DNA of 64,000 nucleotides from Microvelia longipes (taxonomy: Eukaryota > Arthropoda > Insecta > Hemiptera > Veliidae): contig JACMZG010001914.1 in the NCBI GenBank assembly GCA_018340805.1, forward strand, positions 50,627,543 through 50,691,542, in the 5' to 3' direction. The position numbers and the translations under genes were made by a program. Each line of letters opens with the position of its first letter. Position 1 is the stretch's first letter. Below the pieces are notes generated by a model. That model saw nothing but the letters and a program-made list of their open reading frames with translations. It did no database searches and was not told the DNA's origin. Shown here one piece after another: positions 33,470 through 44,772 of the stretch.

Positions 33470-34390
33470 AAATATACGCGAGCCTTTTTTAATATGCATT
33501 AATATTAAAATATAAGCAATCTAGCGAGCAAAGCGAGCCTTTTTTACTAGGTATGTTTATTATAAATATACGCAATCTAGCGAGCGAAGCGGCCTCTTTT
33601 ACTTGCATCAATATAAATCTAACGCAATCTAGCGAGCGAAGCGAGCCTTATTTACAATATATTTTATTATAAATATAAGCAATCTAGCGAGCGAAGCGAG
33701 CCTATTTTTAACGTTGTATTATTATAAATCTACGCAATCTAGCGAGCCTTCTTTTACCATTTATTATTATAAATATACGCAATAAAGCGAGCGAAGCGAG
33801 CTTTTTATATGCATTAATATAAATCTACGCAATCTAGCGAGCGAAGCGAGCCTTTTTTTACAATATATTTTTTATAAATATAGCAATCTAGTGAGCGAAG
33901 CGAGCCTTCTTTTACATGCATGAATAAATCTACGCAATCTAGCGAGCGAAGCGAGCCTTCTTTTACCATTTATTATTATAATATACGCAATCAAGCGAGC
34001 GAAGAGAGCCTTTTTTACTATGCATTAATATAAATCTAAGCAATCTAGCGAGCGAAGCGAGCCTTTTTTACAATATATTATTATAAATATAAGCAATCTA
34101 GCGAGCGAAGCGAGCCTATTTTTAACGTTGTATTATTACAATATAAGCAATCTAGCGAGCGAAGCGAGCCTTTTATACAATATATTTTATTATAAATCTA
34201 AGCAATCTAGCGAGCGAAGCGAGCCTTTTTACAAAATATTTTATTATAAATATAAGCAATCTAGCGAGCGAAGCGAGCCTATTTTTAACGTTGTATTATT
34301 ATAAATATAAGCAATCTAGCGAGCGTAGGCGAGCCTTTTTTACTATGTAAATGTTAAAGATACCTAAACTAGCAAGCGATGCGAGCCTTT
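33470..34390 (+). repeat. Satellite of about 53 bp, about 17 copies
   Basis: Units contain CAATCTAGCGAGCGAAGCGA then GCC, with T-rich and TTATTATAAATATA spacers of variable length (average spacing about 53). Higher-order pattern: spacers alternate between TGCATTAATATAAATC, CCATTTATTATTAT, CAATATATTTTATT and ACGTTGTATTATT types, suggesting multi-unit amplification. Edge units are decayed (GCAAGCGATGCGAGCC). Confidence 0.9.
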
Positions 34391-34944
34391 TTGAGTTTAT
34401 ACTTTAAATAGTATAGCATCCGAATGTTTTGATAAAACTCATTTCGCTTGTTTTAAATTAATATTTTTTTTTATGTATTCTTTGCCGTGAGTTCTTGATG
34501 CAACGCATTACTAGTTTATATATAAACAAACTTACAGGTTGTTACTAAGGATACACTTGTAGATTTGTCGCATTTTTCTATTTAATAAACACTTTTTCAT
34601 GTCTATTACAATTACTTGGTAATATTAACTTGTAAAATTTCTTCCTTAGTCCGAACCTAGGTAGACTGAGTTACAAGTTAATTTTATTAATTAAAACTTA
34701 GATTTGATCGCACACTTTTAGTTTATAAGTAATCTAGAACTCAATATGAATTTTTAAAACGGTTTTTATAAATACTACTTCTCGTATTTTAGAAATAATT
34801 GCATTGAAATAATTTACTCATATGAATGAAACTGGGGTTAATATAATTTTGACGTATTGTTTACAAAAACTCTTGTCTTGTAGGTTTTAATAAATTGTAA
34901 TGATATTGAAGAATTAAGGTGAGCGTTAATGGAGTTCATCTTAA

Positions 34945-35160
34945 TAAAGAGAAAGAGTCTCTCCACAAAATATATTTTCTTTTTAGCAAAGCGCTTCTAA
35001 GGTCTATCCTTGATATCTGATCTGTAAGACTCATCTATCACACTCTTCTTTATTCAACGGTTAGCACTGATGATGACCTCTTGTTAGGTTGAAAGCGGTT
35101 TGCTATAGAAAATATATTTTTGTGGAGGACTTCTTCCTCTTTTATTGCAAATGATATTCG
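34945..35160 (+). mobile_element. Short inverted-repeat element with hammerhead-like core
   Basis: Left end TCTCTCCACAAAATATATTT with TAGCAAAGCGC is complementary, with changes, to the right end GCGGTTTGCTATAG and AAATATATTTTTGTGGAG. About 190 bases long in total. The right arm carries CTGATGA (35067), stem GACCT/AGGTT and GAAAGC. Its outer sequence is related to that of the palindrome at 29.5 kb. No ORF; a Penelope-type terminal fragment or retrozyme-like element are both possible. Confidence 0.6.
35067..35094 (+). ncRNA. Hammerhead-like core
   Basis: CTGATGA-T-GACCT-CTTGTT-AGGTT-GAAA, a 5-bp stem II with one G-T pair. The conserved core bases are all present; stem III was not resolved. Confidence 0.55.
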
Positions 35161-36219
35161 TGAAACGCTTAATTTTGGTATTTTATTTCGTGAAACCCCT
35201 TGAACCAAAGCCTGGAACGTATTCACATTACTTCAGGCTAGTTCTTATCTAGAGCCTTCCGCTCCCTCCCATCTTACCCCCCTATTTCCCCTGTCGAAGC
35301 TTTATAGTGGGTCCAAACGTTGCAAGAAAACTTGCAACGCCTAGAACCAACCCCAAAACCTGACATATTGATAGCAATTGCTGATCAAGTGTGATATACC
35401 CAGCATGTTAAGTTCGATATTACCAACTCGCTACAGACCTGCGCATACCACAAGGGTCGTATTTTCCTGGCTGCTTTATTAATTTGACTATTTCGTAAGT
35501 AAAACGCAATGTGAAGTGTAATTTGTATTCTCGTAGGAAAACACTTTGAAGCTTATTTTTTGGTATTACCAAACCTCGGTAAAGAAATGTATATGTTAGG
35601 ATACAGTGAAAGGTAAGAGAGCTGTAGCCAATTTTCTACTCTATAGGCTTGCTTGGTATTAATAGTTAGGTAGCTTGCTCTGGGTTCAGGTGTTGGTTTC
35701 CTATGTTTTCATCTAACTACCTGAAATACTCCCCAGAGTTCTTTTTATCCCCAAATGTTTCAATCGCTTCCCTTCAATAAGCTTTTATACTTTTCCTCGC
35801 CAATTTCTCTAGGTAAATGGGAAAAGACTATGTGTTTTTAGCAATTTAATTTTAAATGGCTATAATAGAGGTGGAGCACTTCAAATGATTTAAAGTGTTA
35901 TTATTTGTCGATACTTCTACAAAATTTACTGACATACTTGCGCTAGATTATTTTGAAATTTGTTAGCTAATCATTATAATAATTTAATTTGATATGATCA
36001 TTAACATAACCATAGTATAATTAGTTACTATTTACGATAATAATAATCATTAAATTACGATTAATAGGAAACATGGCCGCGATAATAACGATACGAAAAT
36101 ATGAGACTGTTAAAAGAAATGTAAACCATGAAGTTGAGAAATCTTGCTAAAGGTTTACACATTTACAATATGTTCCTTTTTGATACCGTACTATGTATTC
36201 TTTAATATTTTCATTCTCA
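35161..36219. other. No gene; small hairpin at 35318-35339
   Basis: CGTTGCAAG-AAAA-CTTGCAACG is a perfect 9-bp hairpin with tetraloop. It sits in a slightly GC-richer block (35215-35470) that has no coding signature. The remainder is AT-rich. Confidence 0.5.
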
Positions 36220-36221
36220 TG

Positions 36222-36303
<82 letters not shown>

Positions 36304-36335
36304 TTATTTATTATATAGAGAGAGAAAGAGAGAAG
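36220..36335. repeat. (TA)n then GAGA microsatellite
   Basis: About 75 bases of pure TA, then TTTATTTATTTATTATA and AGAGAGAGAAAGAGAGA. The same TA-then-GA order recurs at 53.28 kb. Confidence 0.9.
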
Positions 36336-37839
36336 AGTATCCCTGAATGGACTTAACGATACTTATAAATGACAAAACATTCCAGTTTTAGAAATAAGTC
36401 ATTTGATAAAAGCTTATGCACAAAGCTCAAATCATTTTCAAACTATGATTCATCATATTTTTATTTTTCACCGTAGACTCAAAGACTGCTGTTTTTGAAA
36501 AGTGAACAAAGAGTAAAGTTGACTTAACTCTGACTTGTCGAAAAAATGGTTCTTAATAAAATTGTTTTAATGTCCTACTAAGTCAATATTTCGATAAAAA
36601 ATTAAAATTTACAAAATTCATCCACTCGTCCTCCACTTTTCCCCGTTTTATTAAAATATCTCAGTTACTGTTACTTAAATCGAAGTTTACAATATCACCA
36701 TTTTTGTTTCACTAGTCAAGACATTTAAACCTAAGTGTCATATATCCAGATTGAACAACTTTTAAAATACCAAAATTAGAAGTGGAGGTGGGAGGGGGGT
36801 TGTTTTCATTTAATTAGTTGCATATATTAAATTACCTTATGTTTCACAACTGTGAATGACTTTTATTAACTCGGCTTCTTTTACTGTCTAACTTCGCTCG
36901 ACCGTAAATATAGTCGCTACTATATTTACCTTTTTTAGAAGTGAAAAAAAGACCTTCTTCACAGTCATGTAACATAATATGTTCTTTTTCTTTAACTAAT
37001 TCGTACACTTAGATTAAAATATCTCATTAATTTAATCTATACGTTTTCAACTACAGAGTAAACTTTATCATACTCTAAGTTATTTGATTATAAATTTAAA
37101 TTAATTTAAGAGAGAAGGGTAACAAAGAGTGACGAATAGCCTGCTCTTTGTTTTGTATTATCTAGGTTTCTATTGTATTCATTACTCTCTATTCTATTAT
37201 ATTACCAAAGAGAATTAGGCATAAAGGCAACGTGCTCTTCAGAACCTAGTAACAATGTTTATAACATGTAGTTCTGTTACATGTTATAAACATTATTTAT
37301 AACATGTTCTGTTAACTTTATCATTTAAAGATACTAAAACATGAGAGTGTTTGTTGTATCAGCTATTCTTTGTAATAAACATATGTTTGTTTTTAGTTAC
37401 TGTACATTGATAAAGGATGAGATTAAATTGGAAATTTAATTCGACTATTAAAAAAGTTAACTTCTATTGCATATTTTTACAACAAAGATTCAAAACGACG
37501 TTTGCATGCAAAATAACAAAATAGTTATGTTTTAATTGCTTGAGCTCGTTTGTTTTTTTAACTAACTAATAAGAAGCGTATACAAGCGTTGCGTTAATTT
37601 TTCTTCTGTGAGGAACTGATAACAATCTTAGTAGGAAAGACTGCTTTTATGTTGTTTTGTCTTTAACAACATAAATACTATCTTAAAACTACCAAAACAT
37701 GGTTGTTTTAACTAATTTATTTTGGAACAAATTCGCTATTAGGATTGACGTCATAGCAGGAGTCAACCTCCGACCATGGCCAAAACCTGTTTGAAAGGAC
37801 TCTGATCACAACAAAATACTTTTCGCGAAACTTACTAAT
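36336..37839. other. No gene; two perfect hairpins
   Basis: GTAAATATAGT-CGCT-ACTATATTTAC (36904-36929, 11-bp stem) and AATGTTTATAACATGTA-GTTCTGT-complement (37254-37294, 17-bp perfect stem, followed by a third partial TTATAACATGT). No coding or array signal otherwise. Confidence 0.6.
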
Positions 37840-38075
37840 GAAACTGACTGACAAATAAAGTCAGTCGGTTCAAAGGAGACAAAGAGTTTTTATTATTGGA
37901 CCGATTTGCAACAAATGGCGACCGCTAAGAAAAATCTGAAAGTTTATATATTTATTATAATTTTTCAACTTTGACTTGATTTTAAAAAATTATAATTAGT
38001 TAACTTTAACCTTCAAATTAACTTATTTAAAGCAAATCTATCCAATAATAAAAAGTCTTTGGCTTCTTTGAACAG
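37840..38075. repeat. Inverted-repeat element, MITE-like
   Basis: GGTTCAAAGGAGACAAAGAG with TTTTTATTATTGGA (37867-37902) is complementary to TCCAATAATAAAAAGTCTTT with GGCTTCTTTGAAC (38040-38073). A small ACTGACT...AGTCAGT hairpin adjoins the left arm. About 205 bases between outer ends; no ORF. Confidence 0.6.
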
Positions 38076-38134
38076 AGTCAAGTTAAGTAAATATAATTTG
38101 TCATTAAATTCTATTTAACTTCTAAGTCCAAATA

Positions 38135-38520
38135 ATGGAAAATTTAGATACTTTAAAGAAAGAGCGAGACATTTTATGAAAATTTATTGATAATTTTAAT
38201 TAAAAGAAGAATGCTGGTGAAAAACAATGTCTCAGAACTTATATTAAAAACATGGTAGACAGGTTAGAAAAATTAGATGAAGCTATAAGGACTGAAATGT
38301 TACTTGTCGTTCCTGAAGAAGTAGAAGATGATTTTTTTGGACACGGAGTTAGAGTTGAATTAAATTACATGGAGAAATATTTAAGGGAAGAAAGAAAATT
38401 AATTATTAAAAAAAATAAAGAGGTATTTCATACTTCATAGAAAGAAGATAAAACTGCTGGATATAGAGTGGGATACATTTGATGGTGATGTCAAAAAATG
38501 GTTAAGTTTCTAGGGCCTAT
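38135..38520 (+). pseudogene. BEL/Pao-like gag remnant (DUF1759-type)
   Basis: One frame from the ATG at 38135 gives a KKERD-type start, two stops, then an acidic/basic helical stretch (RLEKLDEAIRTEM, then ELNYMEKYLREE) to a stop at 38438-38440. After a frameshift, KLLDIEWDTFDGDVKKWLSF follows at about 38450-38508, resembling the KLP.I.LPTFDGD...W..F hallmark of gag-like proteins of BEL/Pao elements. Length is about a quarter of such a domain. No LTRs, protease or RT were found nearby, so this is an isolated decayed fragment. Confidence 0.5.
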
Positions 38521-40772
38521 TAAAGAAAAGATCTGAAGATAAAAATATGGAAGAAGATATTAGCCATATTAGCATATGGCTGATATAGATATTAGCCTTA
38601 TGCAGATAAGAAGGTCATTAGAGTAATACATGTTTATTAAGGTTGTACAAAATTCTGTTCTGCTATTGATTGATAAAGTAAGCTAAGAGCTTAGCCTAGA
38701 ATGTAGCACTGACCTCTTCAGAATGAGCTTATTACCTTGGCTCAATATGGAGGTCCTTTGTCACAAATAGAAGTATTTGTCAATAATAGTATTTGTTATT
38801 TAAAATAGAAGAATGGTAGAATAGTAGTATGGTTAGTGAATAGTTTTTCTAGGAGTGGAAGCTACGCCTTAGTTTAGCATGCTTATAGATTTCTTTGTTA
38901 TCTTGTTATTTATTCTATGAATATAAAGTAAGGGATATTATAGTTTCAGCAACGTGTTTAAATGCACTCATCTTTCCATCTATTCAATAGAATTAATAAT
39001 TTCTAAAAACAAAACATTTCCAATTTCTGGTTTTTAATCTTTCTGATTTATATTAAACCGAGAACTTAAGTAAAAATAGTGTGTGAGGAACAACCTACAC
39101 TTGAGAGGGTATTGGAGGACAACCCTGCTTTCAAATAACATTGTTTCTTATGAAGAGTTTTTATCATTTTTATATTTTATACGTTATGTACGTACATTAT
39201 TTCTTTCATGCATTTTCGACCGCATTCTCATTTACAGCTTGTTTGTTTTAATTAAATTAATTTCTTCCCCTATTTTGAAGTAGTTTTGTACAGTTAATAC
39301 AAATTGTTTTAGTGGAAGCGACAGAGAGAGTGTACCGTTTCGTAAAGGGTTGTAAACTCAACTTACTTAGTATCATTAGATTTATTATAAATGTAAATTG
39401 ACGTTTATGCGCTAAGCATTTTAACACTTTTAATGGGTTTTCCGGTCTAGACTTAGCTTCAAATGACAGTGTGCAATTTATATTATTTTATGCCGGGCTC
39501 ATGAATTTCCGCGCCACAAAGTTTGGGCCCAATCGATAACAATAAGCGTTCGCCCCGGGGCCCTAAAGTATAAAAATTTTGAAATTTAAGATTTGTGACA
39601 TTAATTCTTTATTTTTATAAGATTTGAAGCTTTTAATGTGTGTTATTGGGCTATTGATTACTATATTCATAAATAACAGTAATGTGAAAGTGAAACTAAG
39701 CCCATTTGCTTAAAATAAAACTATAATTTTTAAAATTAACGATGGACATATATCTAGTGTGGATTTTACCAAATTGAATATCTGTGCGTTTTAAATGTCA
39801 CTGTTTTATAAAAGAATACTTAATTATCTTTTCTCTGAAATCTTTCCTTACCATACATTAGTAGAAATTTGAACAAATTATTCGAAGTTTTACAGATGTT
39901 TGGATATGAAACTATTTTAAAAAATTATCAGTCAAATGTAGAGATTTTCTTATGATCTTTAGGTCTTTATTTACTTGGCGTATTATTAAATTAAAAATAG
40001 CATTGACTTGTCCGAATAGAAATAAATTAATAGCGACAAGCTATTTTAGAAAATTCATTCATGCTTAGGACCACAGATATTTTAGCACATTTTATTCCCT
40101 TGAAAACAAACAGAATTTTCTCGATATTCCAAATTTGATAGCTAAAAACAGTTATTAGTTTGTTTCTTTATTTTTCTGCAATGAATGGAAAGAAAAGTCT
40201 CTGCTCTAGACATCTGCCTAACCAACCAACTCCAGCATTTTTCAATTACACGTCTTTGTCTGTTTCAAGCCTAAAATATTGAAATAACAGCCTATTATCT
40301 TCTCTTGACTTTTCGCTTATTGAAATGTCTTATCTTGAACCCGCAGACATTGGTTGGCAGTTACTTTTCAAAAATAATACTTTTCAACGATATTTGAATA
40401 GTTTATTCAAACTTTTACTATCTTTTAAAAATTAAATCTTAATAAAAATACATAGTAAATATATTTAGAGCGAGTTAAAATTATTATTACTTTTAAATAA
40501 GCTTTAAATTATCGCCCTAAATATAACCCTTACGGGAACTATCTCAGGTGATAGTTATAACAGTTACGCTCTAAATACATTCTAAAGTTGGTGATAATTT
40601 ATTTGAACAATAATATTTTATAAACTCAGAGGGTAACCTAGGATGCGAACCTCAGACCTCCATGGTAACATAGTCTGTTTCAATACTGTCACTTTAACGT
40701 CAGTATTAACCTTGGAAGGTAATTTGTCCTTTATTGCTTCATATCCATACCGGAAATATAACCTCTTGAAAA
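38521..40772. other. No recognisable feature
   Basis: AT-rich, largely unique sequence. Frame 39083-39283 has no family signature. A GC-richer patch at 39490-39565 (GGGCCCAATCGATAAC, CGCCCCGGGGCCC) has no further structure. Confidence 0.45.
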
Positions 40773-41063
40773 CTCTAAAGACACTGGAAGTATTTATCAT
40801 TTGATACTACCGAGTTTTGCAAAAACATGAATAGTTGACACAATATAATTGTGCGAGAGACACCTAGGAAATGTAACAAGCAAAATGCAATGCTACATCT
40901 GGGAACTGTTCCATCATTCGACATTCGTCATACTTGATGGCTCGACATAATGTCATGTCCCACTCTGTTTCGTTACGTCTAACTCATCAGGGCGCCGACA
41001 GAGCCTGAACTCACTCTGACCTTCAATTCATTCCGAAGAGTACTAAAGAACACTGGAAGTAAT
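40773..41063 (+). repeat. Family B repeat with long flanking duplication
   Basis: A 245-base repeat (40796-41041) begins TCATTTGATACTACCGAGTT, passes AATTGTGCGAGAGACACC, GGAACTGTTCCATCATTC, GGGCGCCGACAGAGCC, and ends near ATTCCGAAGAGTA. It is bounded by CTAAAGACACTGGAAGTA on the left and CTAAAGAACACTGGAAGTA on the right. Such an 18-19 base duplication would suit target-primed retroposition, yet no poly-A tail or Pol III boxes are seen. Other copies lie at 43984-44667. Confidence 0.7.
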
Positions 41064-41549
41064 TCTTTAGGCTATACCACTAAGTAATTTGATGCAATTT
41101 ATGGAGAAATTCCGACTTTGATTTGGAGAATTTAATTAAAAATTTCTCTATTATAAATAATGAAGTGTGACCTCGCAAGGTCTCTAGATAAACATTAACA
41201 ATGCCAAGTAAAACAATATAAGATATCGAGATCGACAAAAAGCAGTGTAGCCAATATATCCGAATTAATAATATTTGTTCGTTTTGTCGATGTGTTTTTA
41301 TAACACAAATTTGTAAAACAAAATAATAACTTACTGAAAAGTAATGCCACTATCCCCCTACAATAATAAATTTATTATTGCCTCAGCGATTGCTGTGGAA
41401 CTTTGCGGGATTATTGACACTGCAATTCGGTTTTTTATGAAAAGTAATTTTATAAATACTTTTTTTTATTTTTTAATTCTTGTTTCTTATTGTGTTAATT
41501 GTGTACTTATTGTATTTTATTTATTTGATCATCCTCTTGTTTGTAGGTA
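41064..41549. other. No recognisable feature
   Basis: AT-rich. Part (from about 41330) may belong to the decayed hammerhead-bearing unit that follows, but no matching left arm was found. Confidence 0.35.
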
Positions 41550-41640
41550 CTGAGGATGACCTTTATTTGGTTGAAAGCCGGTTTTACTATCATTATATGC
41601 TTAACACTATATTTGTGGATAGACCTTTATTTGAATCCTT
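41550..41640 (+). ncRNA. Hammerhead-like core and downstream tail
   Basis: CTGAGGA-T-GACC-TTTATTT-GGTT-GAAAGC (41550-41578), then CCGGTTTTACTAT and ATATTTGTGGATAGACCTTT, resembling the sequence after the core at 35.09 kb and 29.80 kb. The N in CUGANGA is G here. Only the right arm of the unit is recognised. Confidence 0.5.
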
Positions 41641-43087
41641 AAATTACAGTATTATAATATCAGTGAGATTTGATTATAATTGTTGAGGTAATAATAAATT
41701 GATTAATTAGTCGGGAGCTATACACTAGTTTTCTCTCCTAAGACGTTTTTTCTACAAAATCAGTTAAGTTTAAATCATTTTCTCATAGTGAAGAAAAGTA
41801 GTTTGGTACGCTCTACCACCAGATTTTTTAAAATTATATTTGACTTTTATGACTTTGTTTTCTTTTTAAAATAAGTTAATCTTATCTGGAAGGAGATTTA
41901 AGATACATAAATATTGCAATGGTTCGGAGTGGAAACCTCAGAACAAAGCCTCTCATTCATATTTAACTTTCTTTTCTTCTGATACTCCGGTTCTAAGCCT
42001 CTGCTTAGAATTGGAAATCCCTAGCAGGAAGGCTTTCTATACCCCGTCTGGACTTTCCTTCCCACCATTTGTTAACTTTCCCACCATTTAAATACAGTTT
42101 CATACCGAAAAATGTTGTACAACACAAAAAAAAAATAAAATATTAAAAGATTATTTAAATAAAATATAAAAGCGCTCCAAAAATATAGAATTTTCTAGAA
42201 TACTTTATTAAGTTTTGAAACAAATTAAACGAAAAAAACTCTGCCAGGCCGTGGTATCGCGGTGTCTTGTTAATTCACTTTTGTCATTCTTATCACGGGC
42301 TAATTAAAAAGGAACCTAAAATCGCTACATAACTGTTTGGAAAATTCAGATGCTGGTTTAGCTAGCTCTATAAATAAAATAACCTGCTGATTGATGTCTT
42401 CAGAGTATTTTCCAGCTACTCTAGTTCAATTTTTCTCTTCCAGTTCAATAGGGCGCTGAATTAAGACGCTGAGGTCAAATTCTGCTAGCCATGTACACTT
42501 ATCAGCTTTGTACTGGAAAGCTGATATAGGAAAAGTTCTATTTTTAGTAATTTACTCCCTGGGTTTAGGCTCTTTAAAGTAGGCGTATCAAATTTAGACT
42601 GTTTTTTTTATTTAATGCCTCAAGAAACTAAATAAAATACCATTTTAAAGCAAGAATATAGGACTCAACATTATTTATAAACCAATAATTATGTATTCAG
42701 AGACCTCTGAATCTGATCTATGACACACTCCCAGGTCCAACTCCCGGAATGTCACTTACTTCATTAGCAATATTATCCTTAAGAAATTCAATAAAACACA
42801 GTCAAGAGTCAGTGAGCTAGGAAAGATACGACTAAAAGTAGGGTAAAAATGTTTTGTTGGGCAAACCTGGGTCCGAGCCAAAATAAAAATTACAACAATA
42901 CTCAATATTTTACTTTGCTCTTTACATCCGTTTTCTCTAACTTACAATTCTTTATTTTTGTTGTGAAGATAATTTCAAAAATTTGCTTTTCTTGATTTTT
43001 AACAAGTTTTCAAAGAACAATAACCTTATTGGGTAGGGGGTGGTTAATGGGGCGGGGGGTGAAAAGGGGATTTTACTGATCAAGTAA
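41641..43087. other. No recognisable feature
   Basis: AT-rich, with a small inverted pair GGTTCTAAGCCTC / GCTTAGAATTGG near 41990-42015 and a TTCCCACCATTTGTTAACTT / TTCCCACCATTTAAATAC duplication at 42059-42095. G-rich run at 43030-43070. Confidence 0.4.
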
Positions 43088-43092
43088 TATTA

Positions 43093-43137
<45 letters not shown>

Positions 43138-43152
43138 ATATATATAATATAT
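43088..43152. repeat. (TA)n microsatellite
   Basis: Imperfect TA/TAT tract of about 65 bases. Confidence 0.9.
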
Positions 43153-43983
43153 CCCAGCAAAAACACTCCGTGAGAAAATGCAACCAAGTCTTGGATAAAA
43201 ATTATGATATCATAGTTTACGCTCCAAGTCTAAACAACTTTATCATTTGTTGTCCCTTTTATGATTTGAATTAGATTTGGAATGAAAAGAAACATCTACT
43301 GTATTTATAAAACCGATGACATCACAAACCTACAATTCTGTTGTGCTATGCGCCCAGGGTGTGAAGCGGCTAAGAGACCGAAGACCTCTTGATGATAGAA
43401 AAGCTTATCACTTTATTAGCAACTCTTTATTTTTTATTAAGCTTATAACTTGAGACATTCACTTTTTGTAAATTTCTACTTCTAAGTCCTTTAGGTTACT
43501 AGGCTTTTAACTTAACCTAGTATTTCAAATTACACTTAAGTAGACCTAAATAAAATTGTAAAAGCTTAAAATCCATTAGATTGAAATTTATATTATTTCA
43601 CTATAATGCAAAGAAACATTTTGTTTTATCTTGAAAGTAAAAACTCTTGAGTGGAAGATAAAGGGATATTTATTCACTAAAGCCAGTGAAATTGCTTTTT
43701 ATAATAAAGCATCTCGTATAAACACTTTTACCAGCCGTAATATGGCTCGGGGAAATATATATTTTACCTAACTCTTTGTACAGGCTTTCCCTGTAGTAGA
43801 TAAACAGCTGATTTTCCCTATTAGTCAGTGAAAAACGAGACTACATTTTTTTGTTTTTATAGCTAAAGCTAAACAGCTCTATTTATTTCTTTATAGCATA
43901 TTTTAAAGTTTTATATTTTAAAAGTTGAAAATCTTGTAGTTATTGGATATTTGGATAAAATTATATTTAACTAAGTTATATTA
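43153..43983. other. No recognisable feature
   Basis: AT-rich, no supported frames or repeats. Confidence 0.4.
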
Positions 43984-44667
43984 TATCATTTTGATACTAC
44001 CGAGTTTTGCAAAACATGAATAGTTGACACAATATAATTGTGCGAGAGACACCAAGAAAATGTAACAAGCAAAATGCAATGCTACATCTGGGAACTGTTC
44101 CATCATTCAACATTCGTCATCATTGATGGCTCGACATAATGTCATGTCCCACTCTGTTTCGTTACGTCTAACTCATCAGGGCGCCGACAGAGCCTGAACT
44201 CACTCTGACCTTCAATTAATTCCGAAGAATATAATGTGAAGTACTTACCAGAGACGAGCGGTGCTCTCTTACCGCCATCATGCATGGCAAGCAAAACATA
44301 TATCATTTGATACTACCGAGTTTGCAAAACATGAATAGTTGACACAATATAATTGTGCGAGAGCACCGCTCGTTTCTGGTAAGTACTTAACATTATCTTT
44401 TGGAATTAATTGATGGTCAGATAATGAGATTCATATTCATTAATGAGGTCAGATTATATTCTTCGCAATTAATTAAAGGTCAGAGTGAGTTCAGGCTCTG
44501 TCGGCGCCCTGATGTTAGACGTAACGAAACAGAGCGGGACATGACATTATGTCCAGCCATCAATGATGACGAATGTCGAATGATGGAACAGTTCCCAGAT
44601 GTAGCATTGCATTTTGCTTGTACATTTCCTTGGTGTCTCTCGCACAATTATTGTGTTAAGTTATAAT
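43984..44667. repeat. Family B inverted-repeat (hairpin) locus
   Basis: A plus copy (43984-44231), a partial plus copy (44301-44364) and an inverted copy (44453-44667) of family B. Between them, GTACTTACCAGAGACGAGCG with GTGCTCTC (about 44240-44267) pairs with GAGAGCACCGCTCGTTTC and TGGTAAGTAC (about 44361-44388). The whole locus could fold with arms over 200 bases. The 88-codon frame at 44400-44666, with several cysteines, lies inside the inverted copy and is not matched by an open frame in the other copies. Confidence 0.8.
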
Positions 44668-44726
44668 AATTATTACAAATTATTTATAATTAAATTAACT
44701 AGCTCTAAAGTATATTGTAATAACAC

Positions 44727-44772
44727 ACTTAATCATGATTAGAAATAAGTATAATGTGTTGAAATTTGTTAT
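44727..44772. repeat. 46-bp mini-element, copy 1
   Basis: TAACACACTTAATCATGATT then AGAAATAAGTATAATGTGTT; ends AACACA/TGTGTT are complementary. An almost identical copy is at 45257-45303. Confidence 0.7.

Noticed and set aside
33470..34390. Spaced repeats as a CRISPR-like array
   Set aside because: The spacers are themselves a few recurring AT-rich types rather than unique sequences; it is a satellite.
44400..44666. 88-codon cysteine-containing frame as a small secreted protein
   Set aside because: It sits in an inverted family B copy; the corresponding frame is broken in the other copies and there is no signal peptide.
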